Below, one piece after another: positions 43,201 to 50,293 of a stretch of DNA of 58,430 nt. Origin of the DNA: Bradyrhizobium neotropicale (lineage in GTDB: Bacteria > Pseudomonadota > Alphaproteobacteria > Rhizobiales > Xanthobacteraceae); assembly GCF_001641695.1 (NCBI RefSeq), contig NZ_LSEF01000093.1, positions 1-58,430 of the forward strand. The letters are read 5' to 3'. Made by a program: the position numbers and the translations under genes. Under the pieces are notes generated by a model. That model worked only from the letters and a program-made list of their open reading frames with translations. It ran no database searches and was not told the DNA's origin. How positions within the stretch are numbered: the stretch's first letter is position 1; each line of letters opens with the position of its first letter.

Positions 43201-45086
43201 TCGGCGGACTCGATCGGCTTGGCAAGCAGGGCTGATCCCGGCGGTGACGCGTTCCTGCGCCGCTGCGCGAGCATCTCCAGCATCCCGACGATGCCTTTGG
43301 GGAAGACGACCACGATGAGAACGATGAAACCGCCGAGCACCAGCTTCGACAGATCGGTCTGGCTGACCAGCCAGATGTTGAGCGCCTTGTAGACGATTGC
43401 GCCGACCACCGCGCCCGATACCGTCTCGACGCCGCCGAGCAGCACCATGACCAGCGCATCGACCGAGAGCGAGATGCCGAGATTGTCCGGGAAGACGCTG
43501 CCCTTGAGATAGGCGAACAATGCGCCGCCGATGCCGGCGGTGGTCCCCGCGATCACGAAGGCGGTCCACTGGATGCGCTTGGCGTTGATGCCGATCGCCT
43601 CGCTGCGCAGGGCAGAGTCACGCGTGGCCCGGAGCGCGTAGCCGAATGGCGAGAACACCGCGATCCGCAGGGCAACCGTGACGATTGCCGCGACGCCGAG
43701 CGCCAGCCAGTAGAAGTGCGACGGGCTCGCCGCCCATTTCTCGGGCCAGATGCCTAGAATGCCGTTATCACCGCCGGTCACGCTCACCCACTGGAACGCG
43801 ATCGACCACACGATCTGCGCGAAGGCGAGCGTCAGCATCGCGAAGTAAACCCCGGAGAGCTGCACCGCGAAGAATCCGAACACGGCGGCGCCTAAGCAGC
43901 CGAGCAGCGGCCCGACCAAGAGGCAGACGATCATCGGCAGCCCCGCCATCTTGGCGAGGAAGGCGACGCCGTAGGCGCCAAGGCCGAAATAGGCGGCGTG
44001 ACCGAAGGACGCGAGCCCGCCGACCGACATCAGGAAGTGCAGGCTGACGGCGAAGATCACGAAGATCGCGATCTCCGAGCCGACGGTCAGCGCGTAGTTG
44101 CCGGCCAACAGCGGCAGCATTGCCGCGACGACGAGCGCTGCGAGCGCGGCCAGCCGCTCATTCGACGTCAGCGGCCGCCAGGGATTGACGGTGAGACCGG
44201 GCGTCTTGCGCGCCGGCGCCTCGGGCCTTCCGAACAGGCCCCAGGGCCGCACGATCAACACCGCCGCCATCACCAGAAAGACGAGGATGATCGAGATTTT
44301 CGGGAAGATCAGGATGCCGAAGGCGTTGAGCTCGGAGACCAGCACCGCCGCGACGAAGGCGCCGACGATGCTGCCGAGGCCGCCGATCACGACCACGACG
44401 AAAACCTCGACGATGATGCGCAAATCCATGGCGTGATGCACGGCATCGCGCGGGATCTGGAGCGCGCCGCCGAGCGCGGCGAGGAACACGCCGACTGCAA
44501 ACACGCTGGTGAACAGCCATTTCTGATTGACGCCGAGCGCCGAAACCATGTCGCGGTCCTGCGTCGCCGCACGCACCAGCACGCCCCAGCGCGTGCGCTG
44601 GAATAGCAGCCAGAGAATACCGAGCACGACCGGCCCCAGCACGATCAGGAACAGGTCATAGCTCGGGATGTTCTGGCCGAAGAAATCGACCGCACCCTTG
44701 AAGCCCGGCGCGCGGCGGCCGAGGAGATCATCGGGGCCCCAGATCAGGACGACGAGGTCCTCGACCATCAGCGTCAGGCCGAAGGTCGCCAGCAGCTGGA
44801 ACAACTCGGGCGCGTGATAGATGCGCCGGAGCAGCACCATCTCGACCAGGACGCCGATCAGCGCCACCGTGAGCGCAGCAGCGACGATTCCGCCCCAGAA
44901 GCCGAACGCGCCGGCGAAGCGGTCCGTCAGCGTGAAGGCGATGTAGGCGCCGATCATGTAGAAGGCGCCGTGCGCGAAATTCACGATCCGCGTCACGCCG
45001 AAGATGATCGACAGGCCCGAGGCCACCAGGAACAGCGACGCTGCGCTGGCGAGACCGGTCAGAAACTGTACGACATAAAAGGCCAT
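43197..45086 (-). CDS. Fused LivH-LivM ABC permease
   Basis: A 629-residue membrane protein that joins two permeases. Residues about 1-290 match LivH (G-L-S-I-I-F-G-V-T-R-I-V-N-F-A-H-G near 24, V-I-G-G-L-G-S-I-V-G near 237). Residues about 320-600 match LivM (S-F-G-H-A-A-Y-F-G-L-G-A-Y near 366, R-A-T-R-D-S near 485). Around 15 membrane helices. Fused permeases are known in this family. The gene is coupled to livG. The region just upstream (45087-45320) holds a foldable repeat. Confidence 0.9.
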   Translation of the reverse strand: MAFYVVQFLTGLASAASLFLVASGLSIIFGVTRIVNFAHGAFYMIGAYIAFTLTDRFAGAFGFWGGIVAAALTVALIGVLVEMVLLRRIYHAPELFQLLATFGLTLMVEDLVVLIWGPDDLLGRRAPGFKGAVDFFGQNIPSYDLFLIVLGPVVLGILWLLFQRTRWGVLVRAATQDRDMVSALGVNQKWLFTSVFAVGVFLAALGGALQIPRDAVHHAMDLRIIVEVFVVVVIGGLGSIVGAFVAAVLVSELNAFGILIFPKISIILVFLVMAAVLIVRPWGLFGRPEAPARKTPGLTVNPWRPLTSNERLAALAALVVAAMLPLLAGNYALTVGSEIAIFVIFAVSLHFLMSVGGLASFGHAAYFGLGAYGVAFLAKMAGLPMIVCLLVGPLLGCLGAAVFGFFAVQLSGVYFAMLTLAFAQIVWSIAFQWVSVTGGDNGILGIWPEKWAASPSHFYWLALGVAAIVTVALRIAVFSPFGYALRATRDSALRSEAIGINAKRIQWTAFVIAGTTAGIGGALFAYLKGSVFPDNLGISLSVDALVMVLLGGVETVSGAVVGAIVYKALNIWLVSQTDLSKLVLGGFIVLIVVVFPKGIVGMLEMLAQRRRNASPPGSALLAKPIESAE

Positions 45087-45148
45087 CGGCGGTCCGGGTT
45101 AGGTTTCGGTGCGCTCCCAGCGCGGGGAGCGAGAGCTTCGTAGGCTTT

Positions 45149-45299
45149 CGTAGGGTGGGTTAGCCTTGCGACTGCGCGAATCGCGCAGTTCGCTAGGCGT
45201 AAACCACCTCTTCTCGCGCGGCACCGAAGGTGGTGGGTTACGCCTTCCGCCTTCGCTTGTGGAAGCTACGGCGAATGCAATCGGCTAACCCGCCCTACG
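45149..45299. repeat. Nested inverted repeat (GTAGGGTGGGTTAGC type)
   Basis: CGTAGGGTGGGTTAGCC (45149-45165) pairs with 45283-45299 with one mismatch. Inner arms GCGTAAACCACC and GGTGGTGGGTTACGC also pair. It is related in end sequence to the repeat at 41140-41230. It fills most of the 234-base gap 45087-45320 between the binding protein and the permease genes, which holds no gene. Confidence 0.7.
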
Positions 45300-45320
45300 G
45301 CAGCGGCGAGCGCGGCAGAA

Positions 45321-46526
45321 TCAATCCTTCGGCCGCAGCTTCTCGACTTCGGCGTCGCTCGGCAGATAGTCCGAGCCCTTCTTGTAGGACGAGTCCACCA
45401 TGATGCCCTTGCCGTCCTTGACCGAGGTCTTGCCGACATAGGCACCAAGGGTCGACTGGTGGTCGATCTTGCGGAAGGTGATCTCGCCGAAGGGCGAGCC
45501 GACCGACAGGCCTTCTGCTGCCGTGATCAGCTTCTCCGGATCGGTCGAGCCCGCCTTGGCAAGGATAGCCGCCGCCGACTTCATGGTCTGGTAGCCGACG
45601 ATCGAGCCGAGCCGCGGATAGTCGTTGTACTTGGCCTGGTAGGCCTTCAGGAACGCATCATGCTCCGGTGTCTTGATCGAGTACCAGGGATAGCCGGTGA
45701 CGATCCAACCCTCCGGCGTCTCGTCCTTGAGCGGATCGAGATATTCGGGCTCGCCTGTCAGGAAGGAGACGACCTCGCGGCCCTTGAACAGGCCACGCGT
45801 GTTGCCTTCACGCACGAGCTTCACGAGATCGGCGCCGAAGGTGACGTTGAGGATTGCTTCCGGATTGGCTTGCGCCACCGCCTGCACCACCGGGCCCGCG
45901 TCGATCTTGCCCTGCGGCGGCCACTGCTCGTCGACCCACTGGATGTCGGGACGCTTCTCCGACATCAGCTTCTTGAACACCGCAACCGCCGACTGGCCGT
46001 ATTCATAGTTCGGCGCGATCGTCGCCCAGCGCTTGGCCGGCAGTTTGCTGGCTGCTTCCACCAGCATCGCCGCCTGCATGTAGTTGGAGGGGCGCAGGCG
46101 GAAGGTGTACTTGTTGCCCTTCGACCAGGTGACGGCGTCCGTCAGCGGCTCGGCCGCGAGGAAGAACACCTTCTTCTGATTGGCGAAGTCGCTGACCGCA
46201 AGGCCGATGTTGGACAGGAACGTGCCGGTGAGCATTGCAACGCCCTCGCTCGAGACGAGTTCGTTGGCCGCGGTCTGCGCGTCCGCCGGCTTGCCGCCGT
46301 CGTCCTTGGAGATGACGACGAGCTTCTTGCCGTTGATGCCGCCGCCCGCGTTGATCTCTTCCACCGCGAGCTGCCAGCCCTTGCGGTAGGGTTCGGTGAA
46401 GGCCGGCAGCAGCGAATAGCTGTTGATCTCGCCGATCTTGATCTCGGCCTGCGCCATCGCCGAGCTGGCCATGCCACTTGCCAGCAGCCCGAACGCCGCG
46501 CCAACAAAGAAATTCTTAGCTCGCAT
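45321..46526 (-). CDS. Periplasmic binding protein of the importer (LivK-like)
   Basis: A 401-residue protein. The signal peptide is residues 1-25 (cleavage after A-M-A). E-I-K-I-G-E-I-N-S-Y-S, G-W-Q-L-A-V-E-E-I-N-A-G-G-G-I-N-G-K-K and the later G-A-D-L-V-K-L-V-R-E-G fit the leucine-binding-protein-like family. GGAGGTTGGG precedes the ATG at 46526. It is separated from livHM by the repeat at 45149 but is in the same order, so it presumably delivers the ligand to that permease. The ligand is unknown, with nicotinate or 6-hydroxynicotinate likely from context. Confidence 0.9.
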   Translation of the reverse strand: MRAKNFFVGAAFGLLASGMASSAMAQAEIKIGEINSYSLLPAFTEPYRKGWQLAVEEINAGGGINGKKLVVISKDDGGKPADAQTAANELVSSEGVAMLTGTFLSNIGLAVSDFANQKKVFFLAAEPLTDAVTWSKGNKYTFRLRPSNYMQAAMLVEAASKLPAKRWATIAPNYEYGQSAVAVFKKLMSEKRPDIQWVDEQWPPQGKIDAGPVVQAVAQANPEAILNVTFGADLVKLVREGNTRGLFKGREVVSFLTGEPEYLDPLKDETPEGWIVTGYPWYSIKTPEHDAFLKAYQAKYNDYPRLGSIVGYQTMKSAAAILAKAGSTDPEKLITAAEGLSVGSPFGEITFRKIDHQSTLGAYVGKTSVKDGKGIMVDSSYKKGSDYLPSDAEVEKLRPKD

Positions 46527-46556
46527 CCCAACCTCCACTGTTAAACTCTATTTATT

Positions 46557-46606
46557 GAGCATGACCCGATCGAAAAACCGGCTCCCACTCTCTCGGATCA
46601 CGCTCT
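46557..46606. repeat. Rhizobial intergenic repeat, second copy
   Basis: It runs GAGCATGACC to GGATCACGCTC, like the copy at 7900-7936. Its right end abuts or supplies the stop codon of the DUF1185 gene at 46605-46607. Confidence 0.5.
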
Positions 46607-47189
46607 AACGCAGGCCGTCTTCGCCCTTGATCTCCGCAACCGTCAGCCCGCCGACGCGAGGCAGCGGACGGCCGCTGTCGGTGACGGCCACTGCGACCAT
46701 GATCTCGTTGGCCCGCGGCGCGTCGTTGATCTGCACTTCCATCCCATCGAAATGGCTGCGTACGAAGGCCGCATCCTTGTGGCCGAGGGGAATGTCGAGC
46801 GTCGTGCCCGGACCGCTGCGCTTCTTCGAGGACGGAATCAGAGCAGCGCCCTTGCTCAGCACTTTCCGCACTGGAGCGCCCATCTTCGGGTGAAGGATTG
46901 CGGCTGCGTGTTCCAGCTCGCCGTTCTCGCCGACGGCGGCCGCCTTGCCATAGCTCTGCGCCTTGGAACCATCGATGCCGAGCGCCGCGACCGCGCGCTT
47001 GGACAGGAGGTCGCCGAGTTCCTCGCCGATCGCGATCAGCGGCGAGAGATCCTCGACATATTTTCCGGCGAATGGATTTTCGATCACGGCAATCGCCGCG
47101 GCGCGGCGGGTCGGCGGCGACACCTGCCGGCCCATCTCCATCTGGGTCTCTTCGACCACGGTGACGATCTTGCGGATGATCGCGCTCAT
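46605..47189 (-). CDS. DUF1185 (amino acid synthesis family) protein
   Basis: A 194-residue protein of PF06684-type pattern: M-S-A-I-I-R-K-I-V-T-V-V-E-E-T near the start, E-N-P-F-A-G-K-Y-V-E-D-L near 40, G-L-R end, H-P-K-M-G-A-P-V-R near 105, D-I-P-L-G-H-K-D-A near 133 and G-R-P-L-P-R-V-G-G near 175. The function is not established; the family name is historical. It begins 3 bases after the UPF0280 stop and is the third gene of the hnr-led operon. Possible role as an accessory hydrolase or maturation factor. Confidence 0.82.
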   Translation of the reverse strand: MSAIIRKIVTVVEETQMEMGRQVSPPTRRAAAIAVIENPFAGKYVEDLSPLIAIGEELGDLLSKRAVAALGIDGSKAQSYGKAAAVGENGELEHAAAILHPKMGAPVRKVLSKGAALIPSSKKRSGPGTTLDIPLGHKDAAFVRSHFDGMEVQINDAPRANEIMVAVAVTDSGRPLPRVGGLTVAEIKGEDGLR

Positions 47190-47192
47190 GTT

Positions 47193-48101
47193 TCACGTCC
47201 CTGTTGAGGCATGGACCGCGTTCTCCAGCACCAGCGGGCGCGATCGTTGCTGTTCTACATCCCTGGTTCCGATGACAAGCATATCACCACAAAGCCGCAG
47301 CACAGCCCCCTCGATCAATCCGCGATCGAACAATTGCCGTGCACATTCCGCGCCAGATTCGAGCGCCGTCGCAATCTCGGCCTGCGACAATCGACCGACA
47401 TCGCGGGTGACGAGGCGTGCGCCGAGATCGCTGTCTGGCTGAAGCTCATTGGCGGGTTGCCGGGTGATGGCGGGATGACCCGGCAAATCCACCGCATTGG
47501 CGATGACAGTCGCGGCCGCATCGGCCTTCGACGCCGTGGCAGCCAGCACCGTCACGGCATCGGCGACGCCAAGCGAAAAGCTGCGGCCATGGCGACCGCT
47601 GGTCGCGATCCCTCGCGCGGGATCGTCCGCATCAATCGTCATCGTCCGCATCGCGCCATCGCCGTCGGGCCGGTCCATCAGGCCGATCGAAAAATGCTCT
47701 CCCTCGCCCAGATGCAACGCGATATCGCCGCCGTTATTGACGTAGGCACGATCGAGCGACGCAGCGCTCAGCATCGCGCCCAGGATTTCTTCCGCTACGC
47801 TGCCTGCGACCGCAGCCATCGGCGTGATGAAGCAATCGGCCGCATGGGGCGCGACGGCGGCATGCATGCGACGTGCGACGACGCCTTTCAGCGAGGTTCG
47901 CGCCGGATCGGCCGCCATGCGCAATTCCGTCAGTTCGGCGCAGAGCTCGTCGAGCAGGCCAGTGAACCGCCGCGCCGCCGCTTCATAGGCCGCGCGCACC
48001 GCACTCGCCCCTCCCCTCGCCTCCACGATCAGATCAATCGGTCCATCCTGCAAATGCAGCCGCCGGCCATCAGACAGCAATGCAATTTGCGGGAGCCTCA
48101 T
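47193..48101 (-). CDS. UPF0280, ApbE-like protein
   Basis: A 302-residue protein. Its middle looks like the flavin transferase ApbE: Y-V-N-N-G-G-D-I-A near 138, F-S-I-G-L-M-D-R-P near 150, G-I-A-T-S-G-R-H-G-R near 178 and S-K-A-D-A-A-A-T near 207. ApbE covalently attaches FMN to target proteins. The ATG at 48101 overlaps the stop of the 6-hydroxynicotinate reductase gene (ATGA). Together this suggests that it adds flavin to that reductase; that is inference. No signal peptide, in keeping with a cytoplasmic target. Confidence 0.82.
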   Translation of the reverse strand: MRLPQIALLSDGRRLHLQDGPIDLIVEARGGASAVRAAYEAAARRFTGLLDELCAELTELRMAADPARTSLKGVVARRMHAAVAPHAADCFITPMAAVAGSVAEEILGAMLSAASLDRAYVNNGGDIALHLGEGEHFSIGLMDRPDGDGAMRTMTIDADDPARGIATSGRHGRSFSLGVADAVTVLAATASKADAAATVIANAVDLPGHPAITRQPANELQPDSDLGARLVTRDVGRLSQAEIATALESGAECARQLFDRGLIEGAVLRLCGDMLVIGTRDVEQQRSRPLVLENAVHASTGT

Positions 48102-49555
48102 GCGCGCCTTCCCGGGATGGGATTCTGCCACGGCAATTGGCGGACATCGTCACCATTCTGCACCTCGGACAGCGGCTTCACGTAATCCATGTGTCCGCCG
48201 AGCGCAGCATAGTCAGATAGTCTCATGGTGAACTCGATCGGCGCGACCAGCGCCGGCGTCGGCACGTAGCCGAACGCGCCGGCGGGCATCTGGGTCACAT
48301 CGACCATGTAGGTGATGCCGCCGCCCGGCCAGACATAGACCGGCGCACCGCCGCTGGTGACGCGCGTCAGCGCGTCCTTCACCGAGCGCGTCAGCCGCAC
48401 CGGATTATCGGTCACGCCCGCACGCAGCGAGCCGCCGGCACCGGCCATGAACAGCACCGTGCACAGCGCCGGCTCGCAATTTTCCTGGATGCGCTCGACC
48501 GAAAACTTCAGATCGGCCGGCATTTCCGTTTCGACCGGCTTCAAGGTCTCGTCGAGCACATAATAAGATGAGTGCTCGCCCGTCGTGGAGACCATCAGCA
48601 TGCTCAGACCGGGCTTGGCTTCCTTCGCATCGAAGGCACCAAGAATCGCCAAGGGATCGGAGATGTTGGTGCCGCCCCAGCCCGTGCCGGGATCGGCGAC
48701 CTGGAAATACCGGCCGGGCGTCGAGCGGCGACCTTTCATCTTGATGCCGGTATCGGCGATGTCGAGCAGCTTGCCGGCCTGGTGCTCGCTCAGCACGCCG
48801 GTGATGTGATCGTCGACGACCACGACTTCATCGACCTTGCCGTGCCACTGCTTTGCGAACATGCCGATCGTCGCCGAGCCGCAGCCGACGCGCATCCGTT
48901 CTTCCCTGACGCCGTTGACGATCGGCGGCTGGCCGGCCTGCACCACCACGCTCGCGCCGCCGTCGATGGTAAGTTCGACCGCCTTGCAATTGGCGAGGTC
49001 CATCAGCGTGTCGCAGGTGACGCGGCCCTCTTTCTTGGAGCCGCCGGTCAGATGATGCACACCGCCGAGCGAAAGCATCTGTGAGCCGTATTCGCTGGTG
49101 GTGACATGACCGACCGCTTCGCCCTGCGCGCGGACGGTCGCAGTCTCGGGCCCGAGATAGCGATCGGTGTCGATCTTCACCTTGATGCCGCAGTAGGAGA
49201 AGATGCCCTCGGTGACCACGGTCACCATGTCGACGCCGTCGACCTCGGCGGAGACGATGAACGGCGCCGGCTTGTAGTCGGGATACGTGGTGCCGGCGCC
49301 GATCGCAGTCACGAAGGTCGAGGGCTCGTGGACGATCTTGCCGTCCCAATCTTCCGTGCGGCTGAACGGCACCAGCTTGCCGCCCTGCGAGACCGTGCGT
49401 TCGAGGATGATGTGCGGATCGACGCGGACCAGCTTGCCGTCCTGATTGGCATAGCGGTCGCAGGCTCCCGCCGCGCCCGGCTTGATGTAGCACATCACCG
49501 GACAGGCATCGCAGCGGATCTTGTCGGAGACGGCGCTCGTCGTTTCAGTCACCAT
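48098..49555 (-). CDS. hnr: 6-hydroxynicotinate reductase
   Basis: A 485-residue iron-sulfur protein. Cysteines at 15, 18, 22 and 32 (C-D-A-C-P-V-M-C ... C-D-R-Y) form a cluster motif. G-T-G-W-G-G-T-N and later C-x-x-G features follow. It resembles 6-hydroxynicotinate reductase of Eubacterium barkeri, which reduces the pyridine ring to the tetrahydro-6-oxo form. The ATG at 49555 begins M-V-T-E-T-T-S-A. It is divergent from nicAB; coupled to the UPF0280 gene. Function by homology from memory plus the flanking nicotinate enzymes; a ring-opening amidohydrolase label is the alternative I considered. Confidence 0.82.
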   Translation of the reverse strand: MVTETTSAVSDKIRCDACPVMCYIKPGAAGACDRYANQDGKLVRVDPHIILERTVSQGGKLVPFSRTEDWDGKIVHEPSTFVTAIGAGTTYPDYKPAPFIVSAEVDGVDMVTVVTEGIFSYCGIKVKIDTDRYLGPETATVRAQGEAVGHVTTSEYGSQMLSLGGVHHLTGGSKKEGRVTCDTLMDLANCKAVELTIDGGASVVVQAGQPPIVNGVREERMRVGCGSATIGMFAKQWHGKVDEVVVVDDHITGVLSEHQAGKLLDIADTGIKMKGRRSTPGRYFQVADPGTGWGGTNISDPLAILGAFDAKEAKPGLSMLMVSTTGEHSSYYVLDETLKPVETEMPADLKFSVERIQENCEPALCTVLFMAGAGGSLRAGVTDNPVRLTRSVKDALTRVTSGGAPVYVWPGGGITYMVDVTQMPAGAFGYVPTPALVAPIEFTMRLSDYAALGGHMDYVKPLSEVQNGDDVRQLPWQNPIPGRRA

Positions 49556-49582
49556 GTCAAAGCCAGCGGATCACGACGGGTT

Positions 49583-49602
49583 ATCATTCGTATACGAACG
49601 AT
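49583..49602. promoter_or_regulatory. Near-perfect palindromic operator, hnr promoter
   Basis: ATCATTCGTATACGAACGAT is palindromic except for one mismatched pair and lies 27 bases upstream of the hnr ATG. The site at 39686-39705 matches it at 17 of 20 positions. A MarR-type regulator is the likely binder. Confidence 0.65.
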
Positions 49603-49737
49603 GTTGCGCGCGCCTTCGAGAGCTGTCAAGCGGCGGGGTGAGCGAAAAGGCGACGCTGCCGAATAAAAGCTCATTTGCCTCCTGCCCCTGTCCACAAAGC
49701 GGGCAGTCACGCTGCACTGCGGCATGCGCCGCTTGCA

Positions 49738-49753
49738 CGTTTGTGTACAAACG
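49738..49753. promoter_or_regulatory. CGTTTGT-N2-ACAAACG palindrome, nicAB promoter
   Basis: CGTTTGTGTACAAACG has perfect 7-base arms around GT. It lies 57 bases upstream of the nicA ATG. It differs in spacing from the TetR-type palindromes at 31181 and 54887. It may bind a separate regulator. Confidence 0.5.
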
Positions 49754-49810
49754 GTATCGTCGCGACGTAGAATTTTTGCCGTCGCGTGGTCGCAAGGCTT
49801 GGGAACGAGG

Positions 49811-50293
49811 ATGACGCAGACACCGATCCGCCTCACCGTCAACGGCAGGATCCACGACATCGCTGCGGCGCGAGAGACGCCGTTGCTCTACGTGCTGCGC
49901 AACGATCTCGCGCTCAACGGTCCGAAATATGGTTGCGGGCTCGGCGAATGCGGCACCTGTACTGTCCTGATCGACGGCAGCGCCGCGCGCTCCTGCGTCA
50001 TCCCGATCAGCGGCTGTGTAGGGCGCGACATCGTGACGCTCGAAGGGCTCGGTACGCGCGATCGACCCGATCCCGTGCAGCAGGCCTTCATCGACGAGCA
50101 GGCGTCGCAGTGCGGCTATTGCCTCAACGGCATGATCATGACCACCAAGGCGCTGCTCGCGATCAATCCGCGGCCCACCGAGCAGGAAGCGCTGGCGGCG
50201 CTGCGCTACAATCTCTGCCGCTGCGGCACGCATGTCGAAATCCTGCGGGCGGTGATGCGCGCATCGGGCCAGCTCACTGAGGCCGCTGATTGA
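49811..50293 (+). CDS. nicA: Nicotinate hydroxylase small subunit (2Fe-2S)
   Basis: A 160-residue iron-sulfur subunit. Two [2Fe-2S] motifs: Y-G-C-G-L-G-E-C-G-T-C-T-V-L near 40-52 and C-G-Y-C-L-N-G-M near 103 with C-R-C-G near 138. It matches NicA of Pseudomonas putida in size and pattern. With NicB it hydroxylates nicotinate at C6. The ATG at 49811 has GAGG immediately upstream; a longer reading to 49724 lacks support. Its TGA overlaps the ATG of nicB by one base. Confidence 0.9.
   Translation: MTQTPIRLTVNGRIHDIAAARETPLLYVLRNDLALNGPKYGCGLGECGTCTVLIDGSAARSCVIPISGCVGRDIVTLEGLGTRDRPDPVQQAFIDEQASQCGYCLNGMIMTTKALLAINPRPTEQEALAALRYNLCRCGTHVEILRAVMRASGQLTEAAD

Noticed and set aside
48098..49555. 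Calling hnr a ring-opening amidohydrolase or barbiturase
   Set aside because: The N-terminal cysteine cluster and overall pattern fit 6-hydroxynicotinate reductase, and the neighbours are nicotinate genes.
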